Counted from the stretch's first letter, positions 29,818 through 39,531 are shown. The stretch is DNA of 64,000 nucleotides from Bdellovibrionales bacterium (GCA_019637855.1 JAHBUX010000001.1:457337-521336); one strand, 5' to 3'. Translations and numbers: made by a program. Notes: generated from the letters alone by a model not told the origin.

Positions 29818-32181
29818 ATGAAACGTTTATTCGAAAAGTACAACGGTGACTTGCGCGGTCTATTCTGGTTGGCTCTGGGCACGTTCCTTGCGGCCTCCCT
29901 TTACAGCTATAGCCCCAGCGATCCATCGCTCAATTCCATCGTGCAGAGTACGGGTAAACCGCACAACCTTTGCGGCTATTTAGGCGCCTTTCTAGCGGAT
30001 ATTTTATATCAGGGCTTCGGCTTACCCGCTTGGGTACTGGTTTTGGGGGCTGTTCGCCAAGCCTTGTTTAATTTCACCGTGCAACCCGCTCGTAGCAAAG
30101 AACGCACGCAGTGGTGGTTGGACGTGATGCTCTTGGTGTGCGTGACCGCCCTGCTCTCGCTGCACTTCGGAGACGTCCGCTTCTTTGCGGCAAAAATTCG
30201 TATCGGGGGTTGGGTCGGTCATGTTCTGACAATGGGATTGGTAAAGCTGATGAACGAAGTCGGTTTAGCCATCGTGTTGTGGACGGGCTTTGCTGCATTG
30301 ATGGTATTCTACACCGGCCGCACCTGGTCCGAATTGGTGCAGCGTCCGCGTGAGACCGCAGAGGATTGGGCCTCCGTTTTGTGGCGCAGTTTTAAATCGC
30401 AACTGTCGATGTTTAAGCCCACGCCGTTAGTGACGGCTGGAGTGAGTGAGTCGGCAATGGGCCCACGATCGACGTTCTTTAAGATTCAACCGCAAGTCGT
30501 GCAAGTGGAAGAGACTCGGGATTTTTCTGAGTCAGAGGAAACTGGCGGAGAGGACGATTTAGCGGCGCCGATTACGGGATTTTTGAAAGAGCAGTTTCAA
30601 GCCAAATTCAGCAAGCCCAAAAAGACCGTTGTGCGCATTCCGCGCCGAGTGGCGAATTGGGAGTTGCCGAAGCTTTCGATGCTCGATGACCCACCGTCAA
30701 CGCGCACCCGTTTAGACGAGCGTGAGATCAAAGGAAAAGCACGGTTACTGGTAGAGAAACTCGCGCAGTTTTCCGTGCGCGGCGAGGTAGTTGGAATCAA
30801 ACCTGGCCCCGCGGTCACGATGTTTGAGTTCAAGCCCGCGGCCGATGTGAAGATCAGCAAGATCACCGATTTGGCAGACGATCTCTCTTTGGCGTTGTCG
30901 AGCGAATCGGTGCGTATCATTGCGCCGATTCCCGGTCGCGACGTGGTGGGAATTGAGACCTCGAACTCACAGCGCGAATCAGTTTTTGCAAAAGACATCA
31001 TTTCGCAACAGGAATTCTGGAACGAAGAGATGAAGCTCCCCGTAGCACTGGGGCGGAAAGCCGACGGTGAGCCGCGGATCGTCGACTTGCGCAAAATGCC
31101 ACATTTGTTGGTGGCCGGCACCACCGGCTCGGGTAAGTCGGTGTTCATCGTGTCCATGATTACTGGGCTTTTGTTTCGTCACTCGCCCAAGTCTTTGAAG
31201 CTGATTTTGGTGGATCCGAAGCAAGTGGATCTGGCCGCATTCAACGATGTGCCGCATTTGATTATGCCACCGATCCGCGAAGCAAAAAAAGCGGTTGGAG
31301 CTTTGCGCTGGGCCATCAAAGAGATGGAAAAACGGTATCGTTCGATGTCCAAGTTCGGCGCTCGCGGCTTGGAGGCGTTCAATGAAATCGTTGAGAATTT
31401 GCCGAGTGAAAAAATGCAAGAACACGCCGATGTCAATATGGCGTTTGAGCACAGCTATCATCCCGAATCTTACTATCATCAGACCTTGCCCTATATCGTG
31501 ATCGTGGTGGAAGAATTTGGTGATCTTATGGTGGTGGACAAAGTGAATGTAGAACAGGCGGTCGTACGCCTCGCGCAAATGGCGCGTGCTTGCGGAATCC
31601 ACCTCGTTTTGGCGATGCAGTCGCCGCGTAAAGATGTGGTGACGGGTCTGATCAAAACCAATATTCCAGGCCGCATTAGCTTCAAAGTGGCCAGCAAAAT
31701 GGATTCGCGCATTATTCTGGATGAGGGGGGCGCCGAACGCCTATTGGCGCGCGGGGATATGTTGTTCCTGGCGCCCGGTGTATCGAAGCCTGAGCGCCAC
31801 CACGGCCCCTTTCTATCAGAAGAAGAGATCGCACGCGTGATGGAAAACTGGAAGAGTCAGGGTGAACCTGACTACGACGCCGTGGCTATGAAGGCCATCG
31901 AAGGCTCGGGCGGAGGCTTTGAGGTCGATGGGACCGCGGGTGTTAGTGGCGATGGCGGCGGTGACTATGAAGATGGCGAAATCAAAGACGATCGCTATGA
32001 CGAAGTATTGGCCTGGGTCGCCTCGCAGAAAGAAGTCAGCGCGTCTCTACTGCAGCGCAAATTCCGGCTCGGCTATCCTCGTGCCGCGCGAATGATCGAG
32101 ATATTTGAGATCGAGGGTGTTGTGGGCCCGGCCAATGGCTCCAAGCCGCGCCAGGTTCTGGTGCGCGAGATGCCACGCTAA
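29818..32181 (+). CDS. ftsK: DNA translocase FtsK/SpoIIIE family
   Basis: 787 residues. N-terminal four-helix membrane domain (about 15-170), a short charged linker (about 170-290), then the alpha/beta motor with Walker A AGTTGSGKS (about 432-440) and Walker B IVIVVEEFGDLM. A gamma winged helix follows at the C-terminus (SASLLQRKFRLGYPRAARMIE) that reads polarity sequences. It pumps chromosome ends apart at the septum and activates dimer resolution. The linker is short compared with E. coli. No clear ribosome binding site before the ATG. Confidence 0.95.
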   Translation: MKRLFEKYNGDLRGLFWLALGTFLAASLYSYSPSDPSLNSIVQSTGKPHNLCGYLGAFLADILYQGFGLPAWVLVLGAVRQALFNFTVQPARSKERTQWWLDVMLLVCVTALLSLHFGDVRFFAAKIRIGGWVGHVLTMGLVKLMNEVGLAIVLWTGFAALMVFYTGRTWSELVQRPRETAEDWASVLWRSFKSQLSMFKPTPLVTAGVSESAMGPRSTFFKIQPQVVQVEETRDFSESEETGGEDDLAAPITGFLKEQFQAKFSKPKKTVVRIPRRVANWELPKLSMLDDPPSTRTRLDEREIKGKARLLVEKLAQFSVRGEVVGIKPGPAVTMFEFKPAADVKISKITDLADDLSLALSSESVRIIAPIPGRDVVGIETSNSQRESVFAKDIISQQEFWNEEMKLPVALGRKADGEPRIVDLRKMPHLLVAGTTGSGKSVFIVSMITGLLFRHSPKSLKLILVDPKQVDLAAFNDVPHLIMPPIREAKKAVGALRWAIKEMEKRYRSMSKFGARGLEAFNEIVENLPSEKMQEHADVNMAFEHSYHPESYYHQTLPYIVIVVEEFGDLMVVDKVNVEQAVVRLAQMARACGIHLVLAMQSPRKDVVTGLIKTNIPGRISFKVASKMDSRIILDEGGAERLLARGDMLFLAPGVSKPERHHGPFLSEEEIARVMENWKSQGEPDYDAVAMKAIEGSGGGFEVDGTAGVSGDGGGDYEDGEIKDDRYDEVLAWVASQKEVSASLLQRKFRLGYPRAARMIEIFEIEGVVGPANGSKPRQVLVREMPR

Positions 32182-32220
32182 AGGCTCGACGGGCCCGGAC
32201 CCAGATGATAGGTTCGGGCG

Positions 32221-33042
32221 ATGTGGTTTTTATTCTCATTGATTCTATCAGCTCAGGCGTTGGATCCGGTCGCCACGACGATTGAACAGGCCCAAGCATT
32301 GGCCTTAAAGAAAAACCGCAAAGAGGCCTGCGCCGGTTTACAAGAAGCTCTCAAGAGCACGCCCGCTCCGGCGAAAACGGCGCGCGCCAAATTGAGCGAA
32401 GCTCTGGCACAAATCTCAAAGGTCTTCTTCACCGACAAAGGCCAAAAAGCTTTTGAAGCTGGGCAATCGCAAATGTTTGAAAATCCCGACCTTGCGATGA
32501 CTCAATTTCGCGAAGCTTTGGCTTTGGAAGACGATAATGTGGTCGTGCTCAGCAACATCGCCAAAGTGCAGTTGATGAAATCCGATTGCGATGGTGCTAG
32601 GGCCACTTTGGAGAAAGCCCGCATGATGAATCCGTCGGCCAGTGAGCCGGCAGTACTCGAAATGCGCGCTCTGGTGTGTAAGCAACAGGTGAAGGGCTTG
32701 CGCGAGATGGCCAAGCAGCTGCCATCGCTCGACAAGTGGGAAGAGCAGTATGTGCAGTACCTCTTGGCGCAAACTCTTTTGCAGGAGAAAAGCCCGAAGA
32801 AGGCGTTTGACGTCTTGAGCCGGGTGGTCGAAGAGCAGCCGCAGTTTCCGGAAAGCTACTTGTGGCTGGCGCGTGTAGGCGGTGAACTAAGTCGCGAGAA
32901 CGAAGCCTGGTTGCAAAAATACATTTCTCTGTGCAAAGCAGTGACTGGCAAAGAGCGTAAGCGTTTTTCGCTCGAGCCGAAACTATGTGCAGGTTTGAAG
33001 GAAGCGGAAGATGAACTGGCTAAGAAGAGCGTTGATATTTAG
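32221..33042 (+). CDS. exported TPR-repeat protein
   Basis: 273 residues with a short N-terminal hydrophobic signal (MWFLFSLILSAQA) and TPR-like helical pairs (PDLAMTQFREALALEDDNVVVLSNIAKVQL; DGARATLEKARMMNPSAS). Likely periplasmic scaffold; function unknown. Its last 32 bases overlap the lipoprotein gene, which starts a dap operon. Confidence 0.82.
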   Translation: MWFLFSLILSAQALDPVATTIEQAQALALKKNRKEACAGLQEALKSTPAPAKTARAKLSEALAQISKVFFTDKGQKAFEAGQSQMFENPDLAMTQFREALALEDDNVVVLSNIAKVQLMKSDCDGARATLEKARMMNPSASEPAVLEMRALVCKQQVKGLREMAKQLPSLDKWEEQYVQYLLAQTLLQEKSPKKAFDVLSRVVEEQPQFPESYLWLARVGGELSRENEAWLQKYISLCKAVTGKERKRFSLEPKLCAGLKEAEDELAKKSVDI

Positions 33043-33217
33043 CGCTTGTATGCAACTTTTGGGCTGCGGTGTGAAGGGAGATCCTTTGCCTCCCGAGCGC
33101 CCGGCCGAGCTCGGTCGCGGACGTCCTACGTATAAGCGTGCCACTGAGAAAATTAAAATCGAAAGCACTCGTCCCTTGGAAACTGACAAAGACGAACAGG
33201 ACGACGCCGATGAGTAA
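33011..33217 (+). CDS. LptM/YifL-like small lipoprotein
   Basis: 68 residues. Lipobox QLLGC followed at once by GVKGDPLPPE, the hallmark of the LptM (YifL) family (Cys-Gly-x-Lys-Gly-x-Leu). The tail is charged. In E. coli LptM helps assemble the LptD outer-membrane LPS translocon and its gene lies next to dapF; here it overlaps dapA by 8 bases, so the lysine-pathway neighbourhood is shared. Confidence 0.78.
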   Translation: MNWLRRALIFSACMQLLGCGVKGDPLPPERPAELGRGRPTYKRATEKIKIESTRPLETDKDEQDDADE

Positions 33218-34079
33218 CATCAAAGGCGTTATTACTGCGTTGGTGACACCGTTCAAAAACGGTGAGGTGGATTACGAGTCTTTTCGTCGCTTGGTTGCGG
33301 ATCAGAAGAACACCCAAAAAGTAGATGGCTTCGTGGTCAATGGAACTACCGGCGAAAGCCCTACGTTGTCCTTTGATGAGATAAAAAAACTGTACGAGAT
33401 CGCTCGCGACTCCGGATTGCCGGTGATCGTGGGTACAGGCAGCAATTCGACGGCTAAGACAATCGAGCTCAGTCAAAAGGTGGCGGCGTGGAAACCCGAG
33501 GCGCTTTTGGTGGTCGTGCCTTATTACAACAAACCTCCGCAACGTGGGCTGGAATCTCACTTCTCTGCTATCGCCAAGGCCAGTGCGTCGCCGATCCTAC
33601 TCTACAATGTTCCGGGCCGTACGATCACGATGCTGGAACCACAGACAGTGGGCGCTCTTAGTCGCATCGCGAACATTGTCGGCATAAAAGATGCGACGGG
33701 CGACATGAACGTGTTGGCCCAAACCAAAAGGGTTACACGCGACGATTTTATTTTTCTGTCTGGCGATGATGCTACCTGCGTAGACTTCTGTGCTGGTGGT
33801 GGGCATGGCACCATTGCTGTCGCTTCGCATGTCATCGGGCGCGAAATGGGCGAGGCCATTGCCCATGCCGCCGATCCGTCGGTACGCGCAGCCTACAAAG
33901 AGAAGTATCGTGATCTGATGAAGTGGTTGTATTGCGAGGCCAATCCGATTCCGGTCAAAAAGGCGACCCAGTTGATGGGGCTGATCGATTCGGCTGAGAT
34001 GCGCTTGCCGTTGGTGGAGCTGGATCCGAAATTTCATAAGGACTTGAGCACATGTCTAAAAAATCTGGGAAAAATATAA
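33210..34079 (+). CDS. dapA: 4-hydroxy-tetrahydrodipicolinate synthase
   Basis: 289-residue TIM-barrel aldolase condensing pyruvate with aspartate semialdehyde, first committed step to diaminopimelate and lysine. Contains GTTGESPTL, the Tyr in LYNVPGRT and the Schiff-base Lys in VGIKDATGD (about residue 161). ATG at 33210 gives the canonical MSNIKGVITALVTPF; a longer frame to 33138 adds Lys/Arg-rich sequence overlapping the lipoprotein gene. Overlaps dapB by 28 bases. Confidence 0.97.
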   Translation: MSNIKGVITALVTPFKNGEVDYESFRRLVADQKNTQKVDGFVVNGTTGESPTLSFDEIKKLYEIARDSGLPVIVGTGSNSTAKTIELSQKVAAWKPEALLVVVPYYNKPPQRGLESHFSAIAKASASPILLYNVPGRTITMLEPQTVGALSRIANIVGIKDATGDMNVLAQTKRVTRDDFIFLSGDDATCVDFCAGGGHGTIAVASHVIGREMGEAIAHAADPSVRAAYKEKYRDLMKWLYCEANPIPVKKATQLMGLIDSAEMRLPLVELDPKFHKDLSTCLKNLGKI

Positions 34080-34738
34080 AGCTCGCGGTCGTTGGGGCCT
34101 CCGGTCGTATGGGATCGGAGATCATGGCGCTGGCTGGCGATGCCGGTTTCGAAGTAACGGCTAAACTCGATAAGGCTAAATCATGGGGTGTGAAAGCCCG
34201 CGAAGTCGACATTGTCGTCGATTTCTCGCTACCTGCGGGTTTTGATCAGGCTCTGAATTGGTGCGTGGAGAACCGCAAACCGTTTGTTTCTGGCACCACT
34301 GGTCTTAGTGATAAGCAAAGAAAGCAGCTCAAACAGGCTGCTAAGCATATTCCGATTCTGTACTCCGCCAATATGAGTGTGGGCATCGCGGTGCTTTCAG
34401 CCATGCTGGAGCAATTTCGTGCGCTCGAAGATTGGGACTTTCATATTGATGAGGTCCATCATAATCAAAAGAAGGATCGGCCGAGCGGAACGGCCCTCTT
34501 GCTTGATGAAAAACTCGGTGCGGTGCTCGATCGCAAACTCCCCGCTCCCAACAGTATTCGCGGCGGTGGCGTTCCTGGCATTCATCAGGTCTGGGCCATG
34601 GGACCCGAAGAGGTCGTAGTGCTGCAACATACGGCCTTTAACCGTAAGGTTTTCGCGCGGGGGGCGCTAAAGGCGGCCCGGTGGCTGTTTGACAAAGCCA
34701 AGCCTGGACTCTATGACTTGTCGGACCTGTACAAATAA
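34052..34738 (+). CDS. dapB: 4-hydroxy-tetrahydrodipicolinate reductase
   Basis: 228 residues. NAD(P)-binding motif [20 protein letters not shown], and the catalytic block [16 protein letters not shown] with its His pair and Lys. It reduces the DapA product toward diaminopimelate, needed for peptidoglycan and lysine. Shorter than E. coli DapB (about 273), consistent with compact variants. Starts inside dapA, implying coupled translation. Confidence 0.95.
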   Translation: MSKKSGKNIKLAVVGASGRMGSEIMALAGDAGFEVTAKLDKAKSWGVKAREVDIVVDFSLPAGFDQALNWCVENRKPFVSGTTGLSDKQRKQLKQAAKHIPILYSANMSVGIAVLSAMLEQFRALEDWDFHIDEVHHNQKKDRPSGTALLLDEKLGAVLDRKLPAPNSIRGGGVPGIHQVWAMGPEEVVVLQHTAFNRKVFARGALKAARWLFDKAKPGLYDLSDLYK

Positions 34739-34752
34739 GAGGAGCCGACCCC

Positions 34753-35397
34753 ATGCAATTTTATATCGACTCAGCGGACATTGAAGAGATTCGCCAAGCC
34801 AATCGTCGCGGTTGGGTGGATGGGGTAACGACCAATCCGACATTGGTGGCCAAGACCGGTCGTCGTCACGAAGATGTGATCAAAGACATCTGCAATGAGG
34901 TGAAAGGTCTGGTTTCTGCCGAAGTACTCAGCCTCAAAGCCGACGAGATGGTGAAGGAAGGCGTGCAGCTAGCCAAGATCGCCGACAACGTCGTGGTTAA
35001 GATTCCGATGTGCGAAGAGGGTCTGATTGCTGTCCGCCGTCTGTCGGCTGAAGGTATTAAGACCAATGTGACCTTAGTGTTTTCACCCCTCCAAGCCCTA
35101 CTCACGGCGAAGGCTGGGGCTACTCTGGTTAGTCCGTTTGTGGGGCGCCTCGACGATATATCGTCTAATGGCATGGAAGTGATTAGTCAGATTACTCAGA
35201 TTTTCCAAAACTATGATTTGGCTACTCAGGTGTTGGTGGCTTCTATCCGCCATCCCATTCACATTATGGAGTCGGCAATGATGGGCGCGGATGTGGTGAC
35301 GGTTCCCTTCAAGGTGTTGCAGCAGATCGTCAATCATCCACTGACCGACAAAGGTATTGCCCAATTCTTGAAAGACGCTCAGAACGTGCCAAAATAG
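34753..35397 (+). CDS. tal: transaldolase, small TalC/FSA type
   Basis: 214 residues. Starts [13 protein letters not shown] and contains [11 protein letters not shown], the Schiff-base Lys in VVVKIPM (Lys83) and [12 protein letters not shown]. The size is that of the short transaldolase / fructose-6-phosphate aldolase family rather than the about 315-residue TalB. Transaldolase in the pentose phosphate pathway is more likely; aldolase activity cannot be excluded. AGAGGAG lies before the ATG. Confidence 0.93.
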   Translation: MQFYIDSADIEEIRQANRRGWVDGVTTNPTLVAKTGRRHEDVIKDICNEVKGLVSAEVLSLKADEMVKEGVQLAKIADNVVVKIPMCEEGLIAVRRLSAEGIKTNVTLVFSPLQALLTAKAGATLVSPFVGRLDDISSNGMEVISQITQIFQNYDLATQVLVASIRHPIHIMESAMMGADVVTVPFKVLQQIVNHPLTDKGIAQFLKDAQNVPK

Positions 35398-35401
35398 AGG
35401 G

Positions 35402-35863
35402 ATGAAGCTCCCTCTCGTTTTAGCGTTTCTGTTTATGACCGGCTGCGCGCTCATGCAGGCGCCGCGGCAAAGCAAGTTTATCAAAGAGGTCGACTGGCCC
35501 ATCACCCAGATTCGTGGACTGATCAGTTCGCAGATTCCTGTCGGCACCCGCTCGGTCAGTTCGAATGGCCGCGAGATCTTGTCGGAATACTTCGTGCCGG
35601 GCCGCAAAGTGGAACAATATAAGGACGGACACGAGGCAACTGATCGATATTACGTGCAATACACTATACTGGGCGACCGCAGGCCTTACGACATTGCCAT
35701 CATTGTCACTCATCAGCGCCGCATGCTTAAAGGCGATGAGTTTATTTACCAGACCATGGGTTACCACGATCAATTCACGCAAGAGCTGGCGGAACGCCTG
35801 CGCCGAGAGCTCTCCAAACGTCGCGAAGAGCGCAACATTATTGACGATTTTCGGGTGTACTAA
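35402..35863 (+). CDS. small lipoprotein of unknown function
   Basis: 153 residues with lipobox FMTGC (Cys15), then a basic, beta-rich chain (GREILSEYFVPGRKVEQY; RYYVQYTILGDRRPYDIAIIV) and an Arg-rich C-terminal helix (LAERLRRELSKRREERN). Unrecognised. Four bases after the transaldolase gene, so on the same transcript. Confidence 0.75.
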   Translation: MKLPLVLAFLFMTGCALMQAPRQSKFIKEVDWPITQIRGLISSQIPVGTRSVSSNGREILSEYFVPGRKVEQYKDGHEATDRYYVQYTILGDRRPYDIAIIVTHQRRMLKGDEFIYQTMGYHDQFTQELAERLRRELSKRREERNIIDDFRVY

Positions 35864-35869
35864 CAGACT

Positions 35870-37963
35870 GTGAAGATGGCGCATAGATACTCGCGCAGAA
35901 AGAAAACTCCATACGTTTTCTGGTCACAACTGCTTGCCGGCAGTATTGTGCTCTTTCCTCTATCCATGAGTCGTTTGGATTTTCGCGCGGTATTTTCGCA
36001 TGGCCTTTCTGTTGCGGCCCATCGCGCCTCACCCGCTTACGCTGCTTTTGAAGATATCAAAGAGAACTATGAAGACACTCTGGCTCTACCCGATCGTTCC
36101 GGAGAGATGATCGTTTTGGGTGAACGCTTTGAGTTGAAGAGTGTTGAGAGTTTTCCGCGTCAGCGGCATATCGCTTTAAAAGGCTTAACTATGAAGGCAC
36201 CGCCGCCGGAAGTCTATCCGGTCCGTGCTGAGCAACCGATCCTCTTGGCCGCACAAAGCGCTGTTCGTTTTCCCAAAAGACCTGTAACCCCCGTGCCTGA
36301 GTCTTCTTATCACGTGGATCCACGCGATGATGCATGGTCGATCTCGATGGCGTCGTCGCCTAGACGTACGATCACGGCTGCAAGTGGTACGCCGATTCTT
36401 ATAGCCCGTGGCGATATGCCGTCGGCGGCAAACACTCCTAATTATATAGACGAGCCCAGTGAAACCTTCGTTACCAATCTTTCCGCCGTGACTGGTGATC
36501 CGGATGCGGCGCGCCCCATGTGGTTGAACGGTCAAATCGAAATGACCGGAGGATTGGCTTTTGTTGGTCCAGAAACTCAGTTGTTGGTGAAACGTGTTCT
36601 GAATGGCGCCACGCAAGAGAGCGGTCGCATCTGGGTGACTGAAGGTCGTTTTGAAATTCATGTGAAGAAAGCCACAGGCTACTTGGTGGCGGAGTTGTTC
36701 ACGCGGGATGGTCGGGTTCTGGGTCGCGGTGAGCTGAATCTACTGCACCTACGCGATATTTCGACCAGCGAGAACCGCATCAACGATCTGCGCATCGCTT
36801 TGCGCCCGACGACGGACACCGCTTCCATCCGCGCGGTCAGCGACACGATGCCGGTCAATGCTCCGGCCTCTCTGCGCCAAGCGCGTGTGGAAATCGAATC
36901 TTATACCGAACCTACTGGCGTGAACGACGATGGGTATTTTTCCGAGCCCTCGTTAGATCGTGACTCCACGTTTGTGGCGCGCACTTCGGCCCCGGGAAAA
37001 TGGTCCAGCTTAGTGGTCGGTCAGGCTGGGCAACCGCAAGATGTGCGCGTGCTTTCGAATTCTTTAGTGGAAGCTTTGGTGCAATTGAACTTGGAGGGCA
37101 CTGACCGCGCGGAAGCTATGCAGATGGGTATCGTCTGGGGACAGATTCAGCGTGATGCCAAAGCTGTCAGTGGCGCGCAGGTAGAGTTGGCCGGCGAGTA
37201 TCAACCTATATATTTCAACGATGCTTTCTTGCCTGACAAAAATATGAAGGCGACGGGCAAGAACGGTCTGTTTGCTTTCTTGCGAGTGCGTCCGGGTGTA
37301 CAGGCTTTGCGAGTGAAGAGCTCCGGCTTGCTCTATCCTGCGCAAGTGTTTCCGACAGAAAACAAGCACGTCTCTTATCTTGAGCTTGAGCTACGCAATA
37401 AAGTGGTTTCGCAGTTCCGCGTCCTGGACGTTCTTGCCGCCGATAGGCCTGTGCAAGCGCGGATCCGTTTAGTGGGTACAGATAAAATTCTGCCCCTCAA
37501 TGGCGACCAGTATGTGGAGTACTCTGTGGCCGGCAGTGGATTCATGGTGGAAGCGGAAGCTGGACCGGAATACGAAGTGAGCCGCACAACTTTAAGTGGT
37601 TCTCCGCAAAGAGTGCATGTGCCGGTGGTTCGTCGTGAATGGCTGCGTGGCTTGGTTATGGATACTGGAATTAGTGTGCATCCGGCGCATGGGATTGTGG
37701 TCGGTTTTATTGATGATCAGGATTTTGAAGTCGAAATGACGGGTGCGGTACCGCAAGATCAAATGAGCATCGTTTATTTCGACGCTCAAGGCAAACCGCT
37801 GCCGGGTAAGTCCGGTGTGGCTGGTGGTGGATTTGCCATTTTCAATGCGCCCGTGGGACTGCAAACGGTTTTTGTGCATCCGCTACAAGCGCGGGGCAAC
37901 TTCAGCCAAGTGGTTGTGGCTGAGCCCGAGTATGTTCACGTTCTTGCCTGGCCGGCGAATTAG
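35870..37963 (+). CDS. large exported or membrane-anchored protein, 697 residues, unknown
   Basis: N-terminal basic stretch and hydrophobic segment (about 12-30, VFWSQLLAGSIVLFPLSM) act as signal-anchor. The rest is predicted all-beta: several Ig/carboxypeptidase-regulatory-like modules, e.g. TGYLVAELFTRDGRVLGRG, SGAQVELAGEYQPIYFND with a following FAFLRVRPGVQALRV, and PVQARIRLVGTDKILPL. Such modules are common in surface adhesins and polysaccharide-associated proteins. Alternative start ATG at 35876; neither start has a clear ribosome binding site, so coupling to the lipoprotein gene 6 bases upstream is likely. Confidence 0.82.
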   Translation: MKMAHRYSRRKKTPYVFWSQLLAGSIVLFPLSMSRLDFRAVFSHGLSVAAHRASPAYAAFEDIKENYEDTLALPDRSGEMIVLGERFELKSVESFPRQRHIALKGLTMKAPPPEVYPVRAEQPILLAAQSAVRFPKRPVTPVPESSYHVDPRDDAWSISMASSPRRTITAASGTPILIARGDMPSAANTPNYIDEPSETFVTNLSAVTGDPDAARPMWLNGQIEMTGGLAFVGPETQLLVKRVLNGATQESGRIWVTEGRFEIHVKKATGYLVAELFTRDGRVLGRGELNLLHLRDISTSENRINDLRIALRPTTDTASIRAVSDTMPVNAPASLRQARVEIESYTEPTGVNDDGYFSEPSLDRDSTFVARTSAPGKWSSLVVGQAGQPQDVRVLSNSLVEALVQLNLEGTDRAEAMQMGIVWGQIQRDAKAVSGAQVELAGEYQPIYFNDAFLPDKNMKATGKNGLFAFLRVRPGVQALRVKSSGLLYPAQVFPTENKHVSYLELELRNKVVSQFRVLDVLAADRPVQARIRLVGTDKILPLNGDQYVEYSVAGSGFMVEAEAGPEYEVSRTTLSGSPQRVHVPVVRREWLRGLVMDTGISVHPAHGIVVGFIDDQDFEVEMTGAVPQDQMSIVYFDAQGKPLPGKSGVAGGGFAIFNAPVGLQTVFVHPLQARGNFSQVVVAEPEYVHVLAWPAN

Positions 37964-38025
37964 AACTGTAGAGAGAAATACAGAACGGCCATCAAAACGA
38001 CCGTCAGTGCACCTAGAGACGACAT
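37960..38025 (-). CDS. candidate 21-residue membrane peptide
   Basis: ATG preceded by GAGGGGG (8 bases before the start) opens the frame MSSLGALTVVLMAVLYFSLQF then TAA, almost wholly one membrane helix. It overlaps the 697-residue gene's end by 4 bases on the other strand. A GGACCTAAG motif lies about 55 bases upstream on the same strand. Resembles KdpF-like single-helix peptides only in size and hydrophobicity. Confidence 0.4.
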   Translation of the reverse strand: MSSLGALTVVLMAVLYFSLQF

Positions 38026-38062
38026 GACGAAAACCCCCTCTTCGCCATTAAGGTAATACAAG

Positions 38063-38083
38063 GCCTAAGCCGACTTAGGTCCA
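38063..38083. repeat. inverted repeat CCTAAG-CCGA-CTTAGG
   Basis: GGCCTAAG and CTTAGGTCC pair around CCGA (one extra T in the right arm). It lies between the convergent 697-residue gene and the lytic transglycosylase, with no T tract. The minus strand reads GGACCTAAG, as at two other intergenic places. Confidence 0.4.
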
Positions 38084-38151
38084 AATAGGTTTGAACTGGC
38101 GGTCAACGCCTGTCTAGAGTTCGAACTGCAGTCATACGGTTGGACGGATCT

Positions 38152-39531
38152 TTAAGTGCGTGGTCGAGTGGATTTTTCCTGAATACCAATGCGGCGAATA
38201 AGTTTGTCCTTAAGACCCGGCGGAAGGTGGATTTCATAACCACGAGGAAGCATCCCGTTGCGCTTGAGCACGCCCCGCAGGTCTAAATTGTATTTGAGCA
38301 TCTCATTTTGAGACAGTCCCACTACTCTAGTGAGGAGACGCGCATTGGTTCGCCCACTAAGTTTCAAGGTTTCGCGTTCTTGAAGAGGTTCGCGTGGCAG
38401 CTCTTTAAACAGCAGTTCGCTATACTTCTCCGCATATAGAGCGGCTAAAAAACAGGTGTAGAAATTCGATGAGGCGAAACGAAAGGCACCGCGATGGTAG
38501 CGTTCGATGATTGTCGGGAGTTCGCGTGAACCGGCTCCCTTCATCGCTTTTTGCGTATTGCCGATGCCATTGTTGTAAGAGGTCAGAGCCAGGGGCCAGC
38601 TGTCGACCGCACGGAAGTAGGAGCGCAAGAGCCGTGCGGCCGCATTGGTAGCTTTCAGCGGTGAGTTACGCTCGTCGATCTGTTCACTCACGATCATATA
38701 GGATTTGCCGGTCGTAGGCATGATCTGCCAGATGCCGCTGGCGCCTACTTTCGAATAGGCCATTTCGTTAAAACTGCTTTCGACAAAGGGCAAGCGCGTG
38801 ATTTCGGTAGGTAAACCGTGACGCTTGAATTCCTCTTCCATGTACGGAAGGTAGCGACTGCTGTTGACTAAGCCGCGTTCGAAGAAATCTTTTTGTCCCA
38901 ACTGACTGCGCACTTCGGTCGCCGCTAAACGCAAAACAGCCTTACGCGGACCGGGCAGCACGGAGAGCTTTTCAAACAGCTCGCGTTCCAGCGTCGGTAA
39001 TTGGTCATAGGTTTTTCGTTTGGCTAAACGCTGAAGCGCCGTGCGGATCTCAGCGAGTTGCATCTTGGCCATTTTGCTTGCGCGCTCCCGACGTAACCAT
39101 AGAGGTCCTTTGCCATTCAAGATGGTGGAAGTGCCGTCAAACACGCGGTACACGATCCAGGGATAGCGTTGATGATGGACGATGTGGTGTGCATCACCAT
39201 AGCGGGTGTAAATGTCGAACCAAAATGAGGTGCGTTCTTTAAGGCCTTCGGGAATGGCAAATTCAGGATTGATGCGGCTACCGAAATCGGCCAGCACCTT
39301 GGCTTTAATGGCTCGCCATTTCTTCTCTTCTTCCGGGGAGCGTGCCTCGCTGCGCAGAGGGGCCGGCGCATCATGTGGTCGTCCCATTAGGGGGAAGAAT
39401 TCCGTATCGGTCAATATGGGTGTGCCTTCTGGCACCAGGTCAAGAGGTGTCGCCGCGTGCGCGAAGGCGCTAATCAAAACAAAACTAAGCAGTAGGAAAC
39501 TGCGTTCGGACGCACCTTTTCTCATTCGCAT
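38152..39531 (-). CDS. mltD: membrane-bound lytic murein transglycosylase, MltD-like
   Basis: 459 residues. Signal peptide (FLLLSFVLISAFAHA), then a Glu/Arg-rich N-terminal region, an SLT goose-lysozyme domain with catalytic Glu in FVESSFNE, and family motifs GASGIWQIMP and LALTSYNNG. A C-terminal LysM-like segment follows (LLTRVVGLSQNEMLKYN). It cleaves peptidoglycan glycan strands to 1,6-anhydro ends, in growth or in prey-wall remodelling. Start chosen at ATG 39531; 39525 is also possible. Divergent from the histone gene. Confidence 0.9.
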   Translation of the reverse strand: MRMRKGASERSFLLLSFVLISAFAHAATPLDLVPEGTPILTDTEFFPLMGRPHDAPAPLRSEARSPEEEKKWRAIKAKVLADFGSRINPEFAIPEGLKERTSFWFDIYTRYGDAHHIVHHQRYPWIVYRVFDGTSTILNGKGPLWLRRERASKMAKMQLAEIRTALQRLAKRKTYDQLPTLERELFEKLSVLPGPRKAVLRLAATEVRSQLGQKDFFERGLVNSSRYLPYMEEEFKRHGLPTEITRLPFVESSFNEMAYSKVGASGIWQIMPTTGKSYMIVSEQIDERNSPLKATNAAARLLRSYFRAVDSWPLALTSYNNGIGNTQKAMKGAGSRELPTIIERYHRGAFRFASSNFYTCFLAALYAEKYSELLFKELPREPLQERETLKLSGRTNARLLTRVVGLSQNEMLKYNLDLRGVLKRNGMLPRGYEIHLPPGLKDKLIRRIGIQEKSTRPRT

